DNA from: Faecalicatena absiana
Lineage (GTDB): Bacteria > Bacillota > Bacilli > Lactobacillales > Lactobacillaceae
Assembly (NCBI GenBank): GCA_017309015.1
Contig: JAEDAG010000004.1
Coordinates: 124,001-188,000, forward strand
DNA length: 64,000 bases
Reading direction: 5' to 3'
The notes under the pieces were generated by a model. The model was not told where the DNA came from. It saw nothing but the letters and a program-made list of their open reading frames with translations, and did no database searches. Positions 18,304-27,840 of the stretch are shown here, one piece after another (positions within the stretch are counted from its first letter, which is position 1; each line of letters opens with the position of its first letter). The translations under genes were made by a program, and so were the position numbers.

Positions 18304-19273
18304 TCTCTATTTTCTCTCCATGATTGTAGATGTATAACAAAGTCCCGATGTAGGCACAAACTTCCAACAGAACAACGCCGATCAGCAGCATAGCCAGCAT
18401 CCCCCGGTGTCCAATATAGGCGCGCCAAACCAAGAGGATATAGGCTCCAACCCCTTCCAAGACTTGGAAGAAGAGGAAGCGGCCACTCTTGTTCAAGATA
18501 AAGTTGGTCAGCAGATCCCCCGTGATATGGGTGCGCCTGCTTTCCAGGTATAACAGCCAGGCATCAAGCGCCATCGCGGCCATTGCAATCAAGGTCAAGA
18601 ACAGAATCAGCAAGGCTTCCGGCATCAGGAGGGTCAAGCGACGCTGGCGGTTGCGCTTGACGAAGTCCGGCCACCAAGTCTTGCTCTGCAAATATGTTGC
18701 GATGTGGCTGATCGCGCTCTTGGAGCCATCGACATAGACCACGTAATCGCTGATCGAATCCTTGGCCGTTTCTTGATTAGGGCCGGTAGTCAGGTAGAAG
18801 GTCTTAACGCCCTGGTATGGCACCCGCTTCAAGGTGCCCACAACGGAATAGTAGTGTCCACCCAGAACTACGTAAGTATTGCCCTGGGTCGTCAGCTTTG
18901 GAACTTCGGCCGAAGCTGCCAGCGCCGCGAACGTCACTCGGCCAGTAAAGTCGGCAGAAGTGAAGAAGCGCCCCTGGGTGACGGGAAAGTAGTGCAGGTT
19001 CCGATTCTGGGCCCAGATCAGGACCTCTTTCTTCTCAAACTTGTTCTGGAGCTGCATTTGCACGGAATCATGGGGATATTTCTTCTTAATCCACTGCAAA
19101 ACCGTCTTGATTTCGACGTCCTTCTTCGGCTTGACGATTCGTGCCTCCATGCTCATCCCCCGTGCCTGCAGGATCTGATTGGCCAGCTGGGATTGCATGT
19201 TCGAGCAGACGATCCCGATCAGGATCAACATCAAGAATGAAAACAGGCTAACGGTTAATCTGTGTCGCTTCAT
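18296..19273 (-). CDS. Membrane protein with MacB/FtsX-like architecture
   Basis: 325 aa: one N-terminal transmembrane helix (about residues 9-28), an extracellular domain of about 180 residues, then three C-terminal helices (about 220-245, 265-285, 295-315). This order matches MacB/FtsX-type permeases, and the soluble part has the segment TLKRVPYQGVKTFYL. No ATPase gene is adjacent. It is translationally coupled to the genes on both sides (ATGA overlap upstream, eight-base overlap downstream). Function unknown. Confidence 0.75.
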   Translation of the reverse strand: MKRHRLTVSLFSFLMLILIGIVCSNMQSQLANQILQARGMSMEARIVKPKKDVEIKTVLQWIKKKYPHDSVQMQLQNKFEKKEVLIWAQNRNLHYFPVTQGRFFTSADFTGRVTFAALAASAEVPKLTTQGNTYVVLGGHYYSVVGTLKRVPYQGVKTFYLTTGPNQETAKDSISDYVVYVDGSKSAISHIATYLQSKTWWPDFVKRNRQRRLTLLMPEALLILFLTLIAMAAMALDAWLLYLESRRTHITGDLLTNFILNKSGRFLFFQVLEGVGAYILLVWRAYIGHRGMLAMLLIGVVLLEVCAYIGTLLYIYNHGEKIENA

Positions 19274-20016
19274 GGCTTCACCTCAAATACTTCTTCCTCA
19301 ATAAAGTCATAAGAAACAAAACTCTGGTTGATTCTGCTAATTGCCCGCGAATTTGTGCAATAATTTCCCGCCCAAAAAGACCGCGAATTAGTGGCGCCTT
19401 TTCGCTCGCCAATAAAGAGCAGATGGGCTTGCGGGGCATATTTGCGTTTAGCGGCAATTAAGGCAATGTCGCTGTCGCCGAAATTAGGCGACCAGGAGCA
19501 GAGGATCAGCTCCCGGTCGCCATACTTTTCAACTGCTTTCTGTGCCTCCAGATTCACGACTGGGTAAAAGGGCTCGCTGCCAGTTGCCGACGTCTTGGCC
19601 CACTCCAAGGAGTCGCTCGCTACCACGTCCATGCCGGCAGCACTTAAGGCTTTGGACCAGTAGGCATTTCCTGCCATGACTTCAAGCGCGGTCTTTACCC
19701 CCAGCTCTTCCATGATCAGTTTGGCCGTGGCCAAGTTAGGCAAGGACCAGATTCCATATTCAAGCGAGAGATACTGACGCACGTTGTTCAGCAGGTTGTT
19801 CATCGTCTGCAAGTTCTTGAGCTGGTCATCTGGTATCTGCCAGCTAATTTCCTCGTATTCATCCGGCTCAAGGCCAAGCTTGCCCGGGGCATGTTCTAAG
19901 ACTTGCCGCTTCTTGACTGCCTGATCGATCCGGCAGATTTCCGCTACCTGATCAGCGATTTCTTGATTCTTCAATTGTGCAGACAAAGCCTGCAACTTAT
20001 CAATGTATTTTGTCAT
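19270..20016 (-). CDS. Putative SAM-dependent methyltransferase
   Basis: 248 aa from ATG 20016 (AAGGATAAAATT upstream). A helical N-terminal third precedes a Rossmann segment KTALEVMAGNAYWSKALSAA...DVVASDSLEW (motif I and acidic motif II), then ELILCSWSPNFGDSDIALI. The LEVMAGN loop and following acidic residue are methyltransferase-like, but the substrate is not evident. Promoter region and leader derive partly from an IS3-like remnant. Confidence 0.7.
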   Translation of the reverse strand: MTKYIDKLQALSAQLKNQEIADQVAEICRIDQAVKKRQVLEHAPGKLGLEPDEYEEISWQIPDDQLKNLQTMNNLLNNVRQYLSLEYGIWSLPNLATAKLIMEELGVKTALEVMAGNAYWSKALSAAGMDVVASDSLEWAKTSATGSEPFYPVVNLEAQKAVEKYGDRELILCSWSPNFGDSDIALIAAKRKYAPQAHLLFIGERKGATNSRSFWAGNYCTNSRAISRINQSFVSYDFIEEEVFEVKP

Positions 20017-20079
20017 AATTTTATCCTTACTAACGATTTTACCATTAAGCAAAAAAAAATACGCCTTGAAAGGACAATT

Positions 20080-20250
20080 TCAAGCTGCCGCCACCAAGGA
20101 TGGCTTTGCAGTGCCATGGAGAATCAGGCGTTTAGAAAATCTTAAACAGTCGCTATTGTCAGAGGCAATTTTCACTTTTAGTTCAAATGAATATTTGGTC
20201 ATAAAAATACCCCACAATCGTTAGCTGTCTATGTCTAACAATTGTAGGGC
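20080..20250 (-). mobile_element. Remnant of an IS3-family left end and orfA start
   Basis: From ATG 20202 leftward reads MTKYSFELKVKIASD, the characteristic beginning of IS150/IS1223-type OrfA proteins. It is then degenerate and stops at 20080. Upstream, the hairpin with GTTAGACATAGAC and GGGGTATTTTT resembles the leader end of such elements. No orfB follows. Confidence 0.5.
20202..20250 (-). terminator. Hairpin terminator after the LPXTG gene
   Basis: Stem CCCTACAATTGTTAG / CTAACGATTGTGGGG with a TATTTTT tail, 32 bases after the surface-protein stop. It may have been donated by the IS3-like end. Confidence 0.7.
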
Positions 20251-20281
20251 ACTTTAAGTTATGGACTGGCTAAATCAGCTG

Positions 20282-23200
20282 TTAGTTTTCCTGCTTTCTT
20301 TTCTTAAAGCTGATAGCAAAGAGAGAAAGACTGCCCAGAAGAGAAAGGATACCTGCTAAGATGCCAGACTTAGCAGACTTCTCACCTGTTTGCGGCAACT
20401 TGGTTGCAGATGCCGCTGGGGTGTTTGCAACCGTAGGCTTAGAAGCTGACTTGGTCACAGGAGCTGGAGTTTCAGCTACGGATTTAGTTGCATTTCTTTC
20501 ATCCATGTTAACCACAGTTACAACTTCACCATCCTCGGTATCTGCTCCAGTATCACCTGCCTCTTCAGTATTTTCATCAGTTCCGGTTGGTGTGGTGGTT
20601 GGCTTGGCAACAGGCTTAGTTGCCGGCTCTTCATCCGTGTTTACTACAGTTACAACTTCACCACCGTCGGTATTTTCCTTCGTATTGGTTGGTTCTTCAG
20701 TATTTTCATCAGTCCCAGTTGGTGTGGTGGTTGGCTTGGCAACAGGCTTAGTTGCCGGCTCTTCATCCGTGTTTACCACAGTTACAACTTCACCACCGTC
20801 GGTATTTTCCTTCGTATTGGTTGGTTCTTCAGTATTTTCTTTAGTCCCAGTTGGTGTGGTGGTTGGCTTGGCAACAGGCTTAGTTGCTGGCTCTTCATCC
20901 GTGTTTACTACAGTTACAACTTCACCACCGTCGGTATTTTCCTTCGTATTGGTTGGTTCTTCAGTATTTTCTTTAGTCCCAGTTGGTGTGGTGGTTGGTT
21001 CAGTAATTGGTTCCGTAGACGGCTTGTCACTTGGTTCCGGACTTGGAGTCGTCGGTTCCGTAGACGGATTATTAGTATTCGAACTCTGTTCAGCATCAGC
21101 AACAGCCTTGACAATAGCCAAATGATTTGCTGCCTTGGTTAAAGCTGCAGAAGCGGCATCGGCGGCAGCTTGAGCATTAGCAAGAACCGTCTGCTTAGTA
21201 GCCAGGTCAGCTTGGGCGGCCTTCAAGTCGGCAGCTGCCTTGTCTGCCAGGGCCTTAGCTGCAGAAACGGCAGAGCTGGCGGCATTAGTATCAGTTGGCA
21301 AGTTCTTGTCAGCATCAAGTTTGTCTTGGGCAACCTTGACCTTAGCTTCAGCAGCAGTCTTAGCGGCCTTAGCTGAAGCAAGAGTAGTATTAGCCTTGGC
21401 AGCCGCAGCTAAAAGTCGAGACAATTTAGCTTGCTCAGCAGCCAGCTTATCAGCCGCAATTTTCTTAGCTGCATCCTTGCCTTGAGCAGTCTTAGCAGCT
21501 TCATTGAAGGCCGCTGTGGCACTATTTGCGGCAGTCTTAGCATTCTCGGCAACTGCCAAAGTGGCGGCTACCTTGCTCTTAGCGGCCTCAACTTTGTTTT
21601 CGGCATTCTTGATGCCTTCGCTGGCTTGAGCCAAGGCCGCTTGAGCTTCTGCAGTCGCTTTTTGGCTGGCTTGGTAAGCATCACTGGCTTGAACTGACTT
21701 AGCCATAGCAGCAGCCAAAGCAGCGCTCTTGGAATCAAGGTCGTTTTGAGCCGCAGCTTGCGCTGACTTGGCCGCAGTCAAGGCAGCTTGGGCAGCATCG
21801 TCAGCCTGTTGAGCTGGAGCAACTGCGGCACTGGCAGCAGTTGCGGCGGCTTGAGCGGCAATTGCTGCGCCTGCCTTAGCTTCAGCATCTGCGGTAGCCG
21901 AAGTCAACTCTGCTTGAGCAGACTTAACGGCAGCTTCTGCTTGACTTGAAACAGCTTGAGCAGTATTTAAAGCCGTTTGAGCAGTACTTTGCTTATTTTG
22001 AGCAACAGACAAAGCATCATTAGCTTGAGCCAAAATTGAGTCTGCATCTGCCTTAGCTTGATTTGCGGCAGTCAAAGCTGACTTAGCTGCATTCAACTTG
22101 GCAGTCATCCCAGCGATGTCTGCAGGTTTTGGAACCGTGTAAGCTGTTGATTTGTCATTGTCAAAATGGATTGAATTGAAGTGGATCTGCAGGTACTGGT
22201 CCAAAGAAACACCGAGAGATTCTTTTACACCTCTATTAAAGATAAAGTTAGTAGCATGACCCCAGCCACTGTGGTCATCATCAAACAGCATGTCGACCAC
22301 TGAAGCGTAAACCGCTTTCTTTAAAGTATCCATGCTTAAAGTGCCAGTATAGCCACCATTGTCAACTGCACTCCAAGCTGGCTCAATCAAGTCCTTGTAA
22401 TGATTCTGCCATTCATCTTCAGTGTTGAGCGCGTAAACATAACCAGCACTCACATTTTCACTGAATGAACCGTCAGCCCCTGCTTTTTTCATTTCTGGTG
22501 TTTCAGCTTGGGATCTCAATCTTTCCATATCATGCCCATGTTTAGCATACATGTTCCAATTATCTGCAGTATAGCTTTGGCCAACTCTCTTGGAATAGTC
22601 AATAGAGTTGTCCGTAACGCTATAGTCCGCATCTGTGGCATTAGCCTGCTTACGCAGTGGATTCAGCAGCTTAGCAACATAGATGCTCAATTCTTGCAAG
22701 GCCTGGTCATCCAGTTCACCGTTAGTAACCTTGACCATCTTATCAGCATCTCCCGCTGTTGGCTGATACTGATTCTTAGTTACCGGAACAGTATTATTCC
22801 TGAAATCAGAACTCTGAATTGCAGAGTTCAAGGCACTGGCCTTGTAATCATTGGTAAATGAGTTAAGTTTTGCTCTTGCCGTCATACTATTAGTTTCAGC
22901 GAAATCCTTAAGAGCAGCAACATAGCCGTCTGGCATAACGATTACGTTCTTGTCCACGTTATTCAAGTCTGACTGGGCCTTGTCAACAGCCGTTTGGGCG
23001 GCGGCTGCGGCTTGTCTGGCTTGTTCAGCTTGACCTTGAGCCTTATTTTGCTTTTGCGTTGCCTTGCTTGCCTCATCCTTAGCTGCAGCCAACGCTTCAT
23101 TCTTGCTAGTCACGTCACTGGCAGCTGATTCTGCGGCAGAACTTGCGTTGTTTAATGCCGCTTGAGCTGCCTCTTTGGCTTGGACAGCATCATTGCTTGC

Positions 23201-24112
23201 TGCTTGGGCATCAGCCAAAGTCTGCTTAGCCTCGCTTTCCTTCTCCTTGGCAGCAGCCAGGCTCTTTGCAGTTTGATCAGCAACGCTCTGCTTTGCGGCA
23301 GTCTCATCTTTGGCCTGGTTCAGTTTCTCTTGAGCAGCTTGCTGGGCAGCTTCAGCTGGGCTTACAGCAGCTTGGGCTTCTTCACTGACTTGCTTGGCAG
23401 CTCCCTCTGCCTTTTGAGCAGCAGTCAGTGCCTCTTGAGCAGCTTCTTCTTTAGCCGGCGCTTCTGCAGCCTCCTTTTCGGCATCCTTTAAAGCTGACTG
23501 GGCATCATTGGCTTCTTTTTGAGCAGCCTCACTGGCGGTTTGCTTAGCATCCGCGTTTGCTTTAGCGTCAGCAGCAGCCTTTTCAGCGTCTCCTGCTTTA
23601 GCGGCAGCTTCTGCAGCAACCTTTTCAGCACTGTCTGTGACTTGCTTTTGATCACTTACTGCCTTTGCGGCTGAATCAGCGGCTTGCTGTGCTTGATCTT
23701 GCGCGTTTTGAGCAGTATTTGCTTCACTTTGCGCTTGCTTCAAGGCAGCTTGATCCTGAGCAAGCTGCTTTTGGTTTGCCTCTGTTTGGGCAGCAGTCTT
23801 TTGAGCGTCGCTTAAAGCTGAAGATGCTTGGTCCGCAGCTTTTTGCGCGTTGTCAACTATAGTTTGCTGGCTTTCTACTTGACTCTTGGCATCACTAACG
23901 TTTTTTTGTGCCACATCATTAGCCTGCTGAGCTTGGTTGACCGCATTTTGGGCCGCTTGCACATCAGTAGCACTAGCATTTGTCGGCGTGCTTTCAGCAG
24001 CTGCTTGAGCAGTTTGCGGTTGATTTGCCAACGTACCTGCACCAACAGCAGCAACCCCGGCTGTGGCAATCACAACAACCTTTTTAAGCTCTTTTGAGGT
24101 TTGTGAATCCAT
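20282..24112 (-). CDS. LPXTG-anchored alanine-rich surface protein with SEC10/PgrA-like domain
   Basis: 1276 aa. The N-terminus is a signal peptide ending TAQAAAE. Long Ala/Gln/Lys coiled-coil stretches (about 45-395 and 690-1050) flank a globular region (about 396-690). That region contains QELSIYVAKLLNPLRKQ, YAKHGHDMERL, FSENVSAGYVYA and DDDHSGWGHATNF, a CAP-like arrangement as in SEC10/PgrA surface-exclusion domains. A Pro/Thr/Glu wall-spanning region with 44-residue repeats precedes LPQTGEKSAKSG (about 1238), a hydrophobic helix and KKRKQEN. Sortase should couple it to peptidoglycan. ATG 24112 follows AAAGGAGAATAAAAA. Likely adhesion or aggregation role, not proven. Confidence 0.92.
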   Translation of the reverse strand: MDSQTSKELKKVVVIATAGVAAVGAGTLANQPQTAQAAAESTPTNASATDVQAAQNAVNQAQQANDVAQKNVSDAKSQVESQQTIVDNAQKAADQASSALSDAQKTAAQTEANQKQLAQDQAALKQAQSEANTAQNAQDQAQQAADSAAKAVSDQKQVTDSAEKVAAEAAAKAGDAEKAAADAKANADAKQTASEAAQKEANDAQSALKDAEKEAAEAPAKEEAAQEALTAAQKAEGAAKQVSEEAQAAVSPAEAAQQAAQEKLNQAKDETAAKQSVADQTAKSLAAAKEKESEAKQTLADAQAASNDAVQAKEAAQAALNNASSAAESAASDVTSKNEALAAAKDEASKATQKQNKAQGQAEQARQAAAAAQTAVDKAQSDLNNVDKNVIVMPDGYVAALKDFAETNSMTARAKLNSFTNDYKASALNSAIQSSDFRNNTVPVTKNQYQPTAGDADKMVKVTNGELDDQALQELSIYVAKLLNPLRKQANATDADYSVTDNSIDYSKRVGQSYTADNWNMYAKHGHDMERLRSQAETPEMKKAGADGSFSENVSAGYVYALNTEDEWQNHYKDLIEPAWSAVDNGGYTGTLSMDTLKKAVYASVVDMLFDDDHSGWGHATNFIFNRGVKESLGVSLDQYLQIHFNSIHFDNDKSTAYTVPKPADIAGMTAKLNAAKSALTAANQAKADADSILAQANDALSVAQNKQSTAQTALNTAQAVSSQAEAAVKSAQAELTSATADAEAKAGAAIAAQAAATAASAAVAPAQQADDAAQAALTAAKSAQAAAQNDLDSKSAALAAAMAKSVQASDAYQASQKATAEAQAALAQASEGIKNAENKVEAAKSKVAATLAVAENAKTAANSATAAFNEAAKTAQGKDAAKKIAADKLAAEQAKLSRLLAAAAKANTTLASAKAAKTAAEAKVKVAQDKLDADKNLPTDTNAASSAVSAAKALADKAAADLKAAQADLATKQTVLANAQAAADAASAALTKAANHLAIVKAVADAEQSSNTNNPSTEPTTPSPEPSDKPSTEPITEPTTTPTGTKENTEEPTNTKENTDGGEVVTVVNTDEEPATKPVAKPTTTPTGTKENTEEPTNTKENTDGGEVVTVVNTDEEPATKPVAKPTTTPTGTDENTEEPTNTKENTDGGEVVTVVNTDEEPATKPVAKPTTTPTGTDENTEEAGDTGADTEDGEVVTVVNMDERNATKSVAETPAPVTKSASKPTVANTPAASATKLPQTGEKSAKSGILAGILSLLGSLSLFAISFKKRKQEN
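20530..21000 (-). repeat. 132-bp direct repeats in the LPXTG gene
   Basis: GGTGTGGTGGTTGG recurs near 20589, 20721, 20853 and 20985, a strict 132-base period encoding about 3.5 copies of a 44-aa Thr/Glu/Pro unit. The copies are nearly identical, which favours copy-number change by slippage or recombination. Confidence 0.9.
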
Positions 24113-24276
24113 TTTTTATTCTCCTTTATTCCCTTAAACACATTATTAATAGCAATCACATTTTTACTTAGAGTTAAAAATTACTTTATTTCTCCTTTCT
24201 TGAAAATCACATCACTCATTACAACTTAATTTTAGCAGAAATGATCATTTTCGGAATCATTATTTGAACATACAAG

Positions 24277-24319
24277 AAAGCCTTAGAAGTACTGATATAA
24301 CGTGCTTCTAAGGCTTTTT
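24277..24319. terminator. Bidirectional hairpin terminator
   Basis: AAAGCCTTAGAAG / CTTCTAAGGCTTT with T runs on both strands, between the surface-protein gene and the IS4-type element. Confidence 0.7.
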
Positions 24320-24352
24320 CCCTTAATATTTATTGCAAATTACAAGGATAAA

Positions 24353-25955
24353 TTACTTAAACTTCCCACATCAAAAAAACTATGAAGCCTTGAAAACTCA
24401 ATAGTTTAGCCAGTAAATATTCAATTAAGCTGCTAGTGATGGCGATATAGCCTCTTGCATGTACTTCGGAAGGCGAGAAATGAAAGCGTTGGTGAATCTT
24501 TCCATCTGCTCTTCTGTCGGTTGGAAGATCTCTTTCACGCTCTCGAACATGGCTTCTACCAGGATCTGAAGGGAGTGATTGAAAGTGATGTCCGCAAGCT
24601 CGTCTATCATGCAGTAAAATAGCTCGCCCATAGTCCTATCATCTTCATCATCTCGCTTCTCAACTGACATGAACATGTAGCGCAAAAAGACAAAAGCTGT
24701 ATGGGCAGTCAATGCATCATATGAAAGACCATGGTATTCAGTGCCAAGCTTCAAGAAACTCTTGCAGGTCTTGAAGAAGACCTCGATGTCCCATCTTTTG
24801 CCGTAAATTCTGATGATCTCATTTTCATCGATCGTCATGTCCGTGCAAATAAGAGCGATCCAGTCTTTGCGGTTGGAGCGATTTCTTACGCAGACTATTC
24901 TGGCGTCAATCTGGGTACCATCTTTGGCAGGATCTCCAACCTTTACAGGGACGGACAGGAGATATCTTGAACGACCTCGACGCTTCTTGCATGCGTTGAA
25001 GATCTGCTTGACGTTCATCCGCTTTCCTTCGAACTCGTATGTGATCTTGGAGCTTTTCTTCACCATGGCGATTACGTTCAAACCACGTTGACTGATTTGG
25101 ACAATCTGATGAGGATTGGAGAACCAAGTGTCAAACATGACGTACTTGGCAGTGAGCCCTGCTTTCAAGGCTTGATCGAGCAGCTGGATAACTACATCGG
25201 TCCCCTTTGATTGGGCCATAATCCGCCTCTTGGCCGCGATTGTGCGCTTGTCGATCTTCTTGGTTGTCCCGATGACATTCTGATCGTTCTTTGAGGACAA
25301 GAGTGATGAAGCGATTGGGACAAAGGAGGATCCATCAGTCCAACCCATGGTCATCATTCGAAAGCCCTTCTTGTAGGTCATCGAAACGTGGTCGAATACT
25401 TTGGCAGCCAGCTCAGTCTTCTTGTATCCAGTTCTAGAGTAGAGCGAATCGTCAAAGACGAAGCAATCCGCACGTTGGTCAGAGGTCAGATCTTTCAGAT
25501 GCCCATTGACGATCCTCTCAGCTAGCAGAATAGTGAGGCGAAGCCAGTTGATATGTGGGTTCTGCATGAATCGATAGTAGGTGTTTTTGGAGAAGCCAGC
25601 AGTACACTTGCCAGACTTCTGTTGCATGTACATGCTTCTATCTCGAAACACATTACTGAAGATGTATGAAAGGATCGACCAAAGTGGGATTCCTTTGGAC
25701 TTGCGGAGCCCACATCTACGGAGAAGCTCCATAACTTTGTAGTCCTTGAAGAACTTTTCAACAGAACGAGAAATTTGGGGTTCGTTTTTGGTATCGAATG
25801 ATGGTAAACTAGACATAGCACAAGCCTTTCGTTTGATATTGATGATGTTGTAGTTGAATTATATCAAGCGAACAAAGGCCTTGTGCTTTTTTATTGGCTA
25901 AACTATTGAATTTTCAAGGTACAAGCCCACTTTTGTAAGTGGGAAGTTTAAGTAA
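24353..25955 (-). mobile_element. IS4-family insertion sequence
   Basis: One transposase gene is bounded by inner inverted repeats (CCTTGAAAACTCAATAGTTT at 24388-24407 and its one-mismatch mirror ending 25919). It is also bounded by perfect 17-bp outer repeats TTACTTAAACTTCCCAC (24353-24369) and GTGGGAAGTTTAAGTAA (25939-25955). The inner pair (1532 bp) is the likelier transposon limit; the outer pair may be a hairpin target split by the insertion. No clear target duplication seen. Confidence 0.85.
24425..25816 (-). CDS. IS4-family transposase
   Basis: 463 aa with a DDE core: VFDDSLYSRTG (first Asp), KYVMFDTWFSNP (second Asp), and IRIYGKRWDIEVFFKTCK, the Y-(2)-R-(3)-E-(6)-K signature of IS4 enzymes. 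The reading frame is intact from MSSLPSFDTK to the stop, so it may be active. Confidence 0.93.
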   Translation of the reverse strand: MSSLPSFDTKNEPQISRSVEKFFKDYKVMELLRRCGLRKSKGIPLWSILSYIFSNVFRDRSMYMQQKSGKCTAGFSKNTYYRFMQNPHINWLRLTILLAERIVNGHLKDLTSDQRADCFVFDDSLYSRTGYKKTELAAKVFDHVSMTYKKGFRMMTMGWTDGSSFVPIASSLLSSKNDQNVIGTTKKIDKRTIAAKRRIMAQSKGTDVVIQLLDQALKAGLTAKYVMFDTWFSNPHQIVQISQRGLNVIAMVKKSSKITYEFEGKRMNVKQIFNACKKRRGRSRYLLSVPVKVGDPAKDGTQIDARIVCVRNRSNRKDWIALICTDMTIDENEIIRIYGKRWDIEVFFKTCKSFLKLGTEYHGLSYDALTAHTAFVFLRYMFMSVEKRDDEDDRTMGELFYCMIDELADITFNHSLQILVEAMFESVKEIFQPTEEQMERFTNAFISRLPKYMQEAISPSLAA

Positions 25956-25961
25956 ATTAAA

Positions 25962-27347
25962 TTATTTCGCTCCACCTTCAGTTCTGATTTCCCGATAAAA
26001 GATCAGCCAGAGGATGACCGCCGAAATGGCTAAGAAGATGAAGGCATGCTGGGTTCCCAGGGCAGTTGGCCGCGGGCCTTTTGAGCCGGCTTGGCTCTGG
26101 CTGAAGGCAACAATGGCTGAGGTAAGCGAGGTCCCAATGGCACCAGCGAATTGCTGGATCGTGTTTAAGAACGCATTGCCTTGGGCTGACAGTTCCGGCT
26201 TAAGACTGGCCAAGGCGTTGGTCATGACCACGCCAATAGTCATCCCCATCCCAGTCATGTAGATAATGTAGACCAGGCAGATCAGCCAGTTGGACATGTG
26301 GCCAGACAAGCAGGCAAAAGCCAAGAGCTCAATGACCATCATGCTGACCCCGGTCATGATTGGCAGTCTGGCCCCCTTTTCATCATACAAACGGCCTCCG
26401 ACCACGCTCATCAAAGCGCCAGCAATGCCCGCTGGCATGGTAGCTAAGCCAGCTAAAGTTGCCGTTCCCCCATTGACCATTTGCACATAATTGGGCAGTA
26501 AAAAGGCATTGCCCAAAGAGCAGAGCTGGATGAGCAAGAAGCCAAACAACTGCAGGCTGAAGGATTTATTTTTCAGAATTTCAAAGTGAAGGATTGGCTG
26601 GGCGACTTTTTTCGAACGGATCAATAAGAGGACTAAAGCTGCCAGGCCGATTAAAATTGGCAAAAGGGTCAACTGCAAGTTGCCAGATGACAGTTTGCTG
26701 AACCCGTAGATCACCCCGCCAAACAAAATAGCGATTAAGGCAATGCTCAAAAGATCCGGAGTAATCTTAACGATCGGCGACTTCTGCTGGATGCCGTAGA
26801 GGCCCAAGCAGAAAGACAAAACGATCAAGGGCATTAAGAAGTAAAAGACATAGCGCCAGCCCAGGCGATTGATGATGAGGCCGCCAAAGGTTGGGCCAAG
26901 AGCCGGAGCAACGCCAGTAATCAGGTTGCCAAAGCCCATCATGAAGCCAATTTTTTCTGCTGGGACTTGTTCTAAGATAATGTTGAACATCAATGGCAGG
27001 GCAATCCCGGTCCCCAGCCCTTGCGTAGCCCGGCCCAGCAGCAAAAGCGGAAAGTTTGGCGCCAGCGGGTCAAGCAAGAGGCCAAAGAAGAAGAGCAAGT
27101 TGGCGCAGATAAAGAGCTGTTTGGTCTTGAAAGAACTTTTCAAAACGGCGGACAAAGGAACGACCACCGAAATTACCAGCAAATAGATTGAGGTCATCCA
27201 TTGAACCGTATTGGTGGCCAAGCCAAATTCCCACATCAAGGTTGGAAAGGCCACGTTCATGGCCGTTTCCACCAGTACCCCGCTAAAGGACATCAAGCCC
27301 GTGGCCAGGATGGCCGCGTAGACTTTCTTGGAAATTTTCGAATTCAT
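25962..27347 (-). CDS. MFS multidrug efflux transporter (DHA2/EmrB-like)
   Basis: 461 aa, 12-14 hydrophobic segments. Typical motifs are LVETAMNVAFPTLMWEF in helix 1, the cytoplasmic-loop GRATQGLGTGIALPLMFNII and GVAPALGPTFGGLIINRLGWR (motif C). ATG 27347 (MNSKISKKV) lies ten bases after the MarR stop; the longer in-frame extension lies inside marR and has no ribosome site. Co-transcribed with and presumably controlled by the MarR protein. Confidence 0.9.
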   Translation of the reverse strand: MNSKISKKVYAAILATGLMSFSGVLVETAMNVAFPTLMWEFGLATNTVQWMTSIYLLVISVVVPLSAVLKSSFKTKQLFICANLLFFFGLLLDPLAPNFPLLLLGRATQGLGTGIALPLMFNIILEQVPAEKIGFMMGFGNLITGVAPALGPTFGGLIINRLGWRYVFYFLMPLIVLSFCLGLYGIQQKSPIVKITPDLLSIALIAILFGGVIYGFSKLSSGNLQLTLLPILIGLAALVLLLIRSKKVAQPILHFEILKNKSFSLQLFGFLLIQLCSLGNAFLLPNYVQMVNGGTATLAGLATMPAGIAGALMSVVGGRLYDEKGARLPIMTGVSMMVIELLAFACLSGHMSNWLICLVYIIYMTGMGMTIGVVMTNALASLKPELSAQGNAFLNTIQQFAGAIGTSLTSAIVAFSQSQAGSKGPRPTALGTQHAFIFLAISAVILWLIFYREIRTEGGAK

Positions 27348-27357
27348 GTAACTTGCT

Positions 27358-27771
27358 TTACCCCTTTTCTGCAATGTATTCCAACAGGCGGCGAACCGTG
27401 TCCAGGTCAGCTTGGCTGAAATGGTCCAGAAGTTCCAGGTCGTCGTCTTTAATTTCTTCACGAATCTTTGGCAGCAAGTGGCTAGCCTCTTGGGTCAGCT
27501 GGACTAATTTCTGCCGCTTGTCGGTAGGATCGGGAACTCTTTCGATCAAGCCCCTCACTTCCAAGCGCTGCAGCATGATCGTGGTCGTTGAACGCTGAAT
27601 GGCGAATTCAGTTTCAATCAAGTGCTGCTTGGCCTTTTGCCCAGGCTGGCGGCCGATAAAGTCAAGGGTCGCCATTTGCACCCGGGTCAGGCGCAATTCT
27701 TGAGCAAAAGGCCCCGCGTGGTGGTCGATGCTTTTGGCGGCTGCCTTGATCATTTTTCTAATTGGCTCCAT
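27358..27771 (-). CDS. MarR-family regulator of the efflux gene
   Basis: 137 aa with a winged helix: LTRVQMATLDFIGRQPGQKAK, EFAIQRSTTTIMLQRLEVRG (recognition helix) and the wing LIERVPDPTDKRQKLVQLT. ATG 27771 follows GGAGGATTTAG. Located immediately upstream of the MFS gene, with a large palindrome over its promoter, so autorepression is expected. Confidence 0.92.
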   Translation of the reverse strand: MEPIRKMIKAAAKSIDHHAGPFAQELRLTRVQMATLDFIGRQPGQKAKQHLIETEFAIQRSTTTIMLQRLEVRGLIERVPDPTDKRQKLVQLTQEASHLLPKIREEIKDDDLELLDHFSQADLDTVRRLLEYIAEKG

Positions 27772-27790
27772 CTAAATCCTCCACTGTTTT

Positions 27791-27840
27791 CTGTTAGATA
27801 ACTAACAAAATTATAGGTGGAATTTTGTTAGTTGTCTAGC
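27791..27840 (-). promoter_or_regulatory. MarR-MFS promoter and palindromic operator
   Basis: TAGACA (27833-27838), 17 bases, TATAAT (27810-27815). The promoter is embedded in an imperfect 20-bp inverted repeat whose core is ACTAACAAAATT / AATTTTGTTAGT around an 8-base centre. The region 27841-28119 upstream holds no gene or structure I can name. Confidence 0.8.

Noticed and set aside
20053-20202. Structured leader before the methyltransferase as a possible riboswitch
   Set aside because: Translation upstream shows MTKYSFELKVKIASD, an IS3-type OrfA start, so the tract is better explained as an insertion-sequence remnant. No riboswitch consensus matched.
20361-21125. 254-aa open frame antisense to the LPXTG gene
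   Set aside because: It is a shadow of the repeats: low complexity Val/Ser/Gly, no ribosome site, opposite a well-supported gene.
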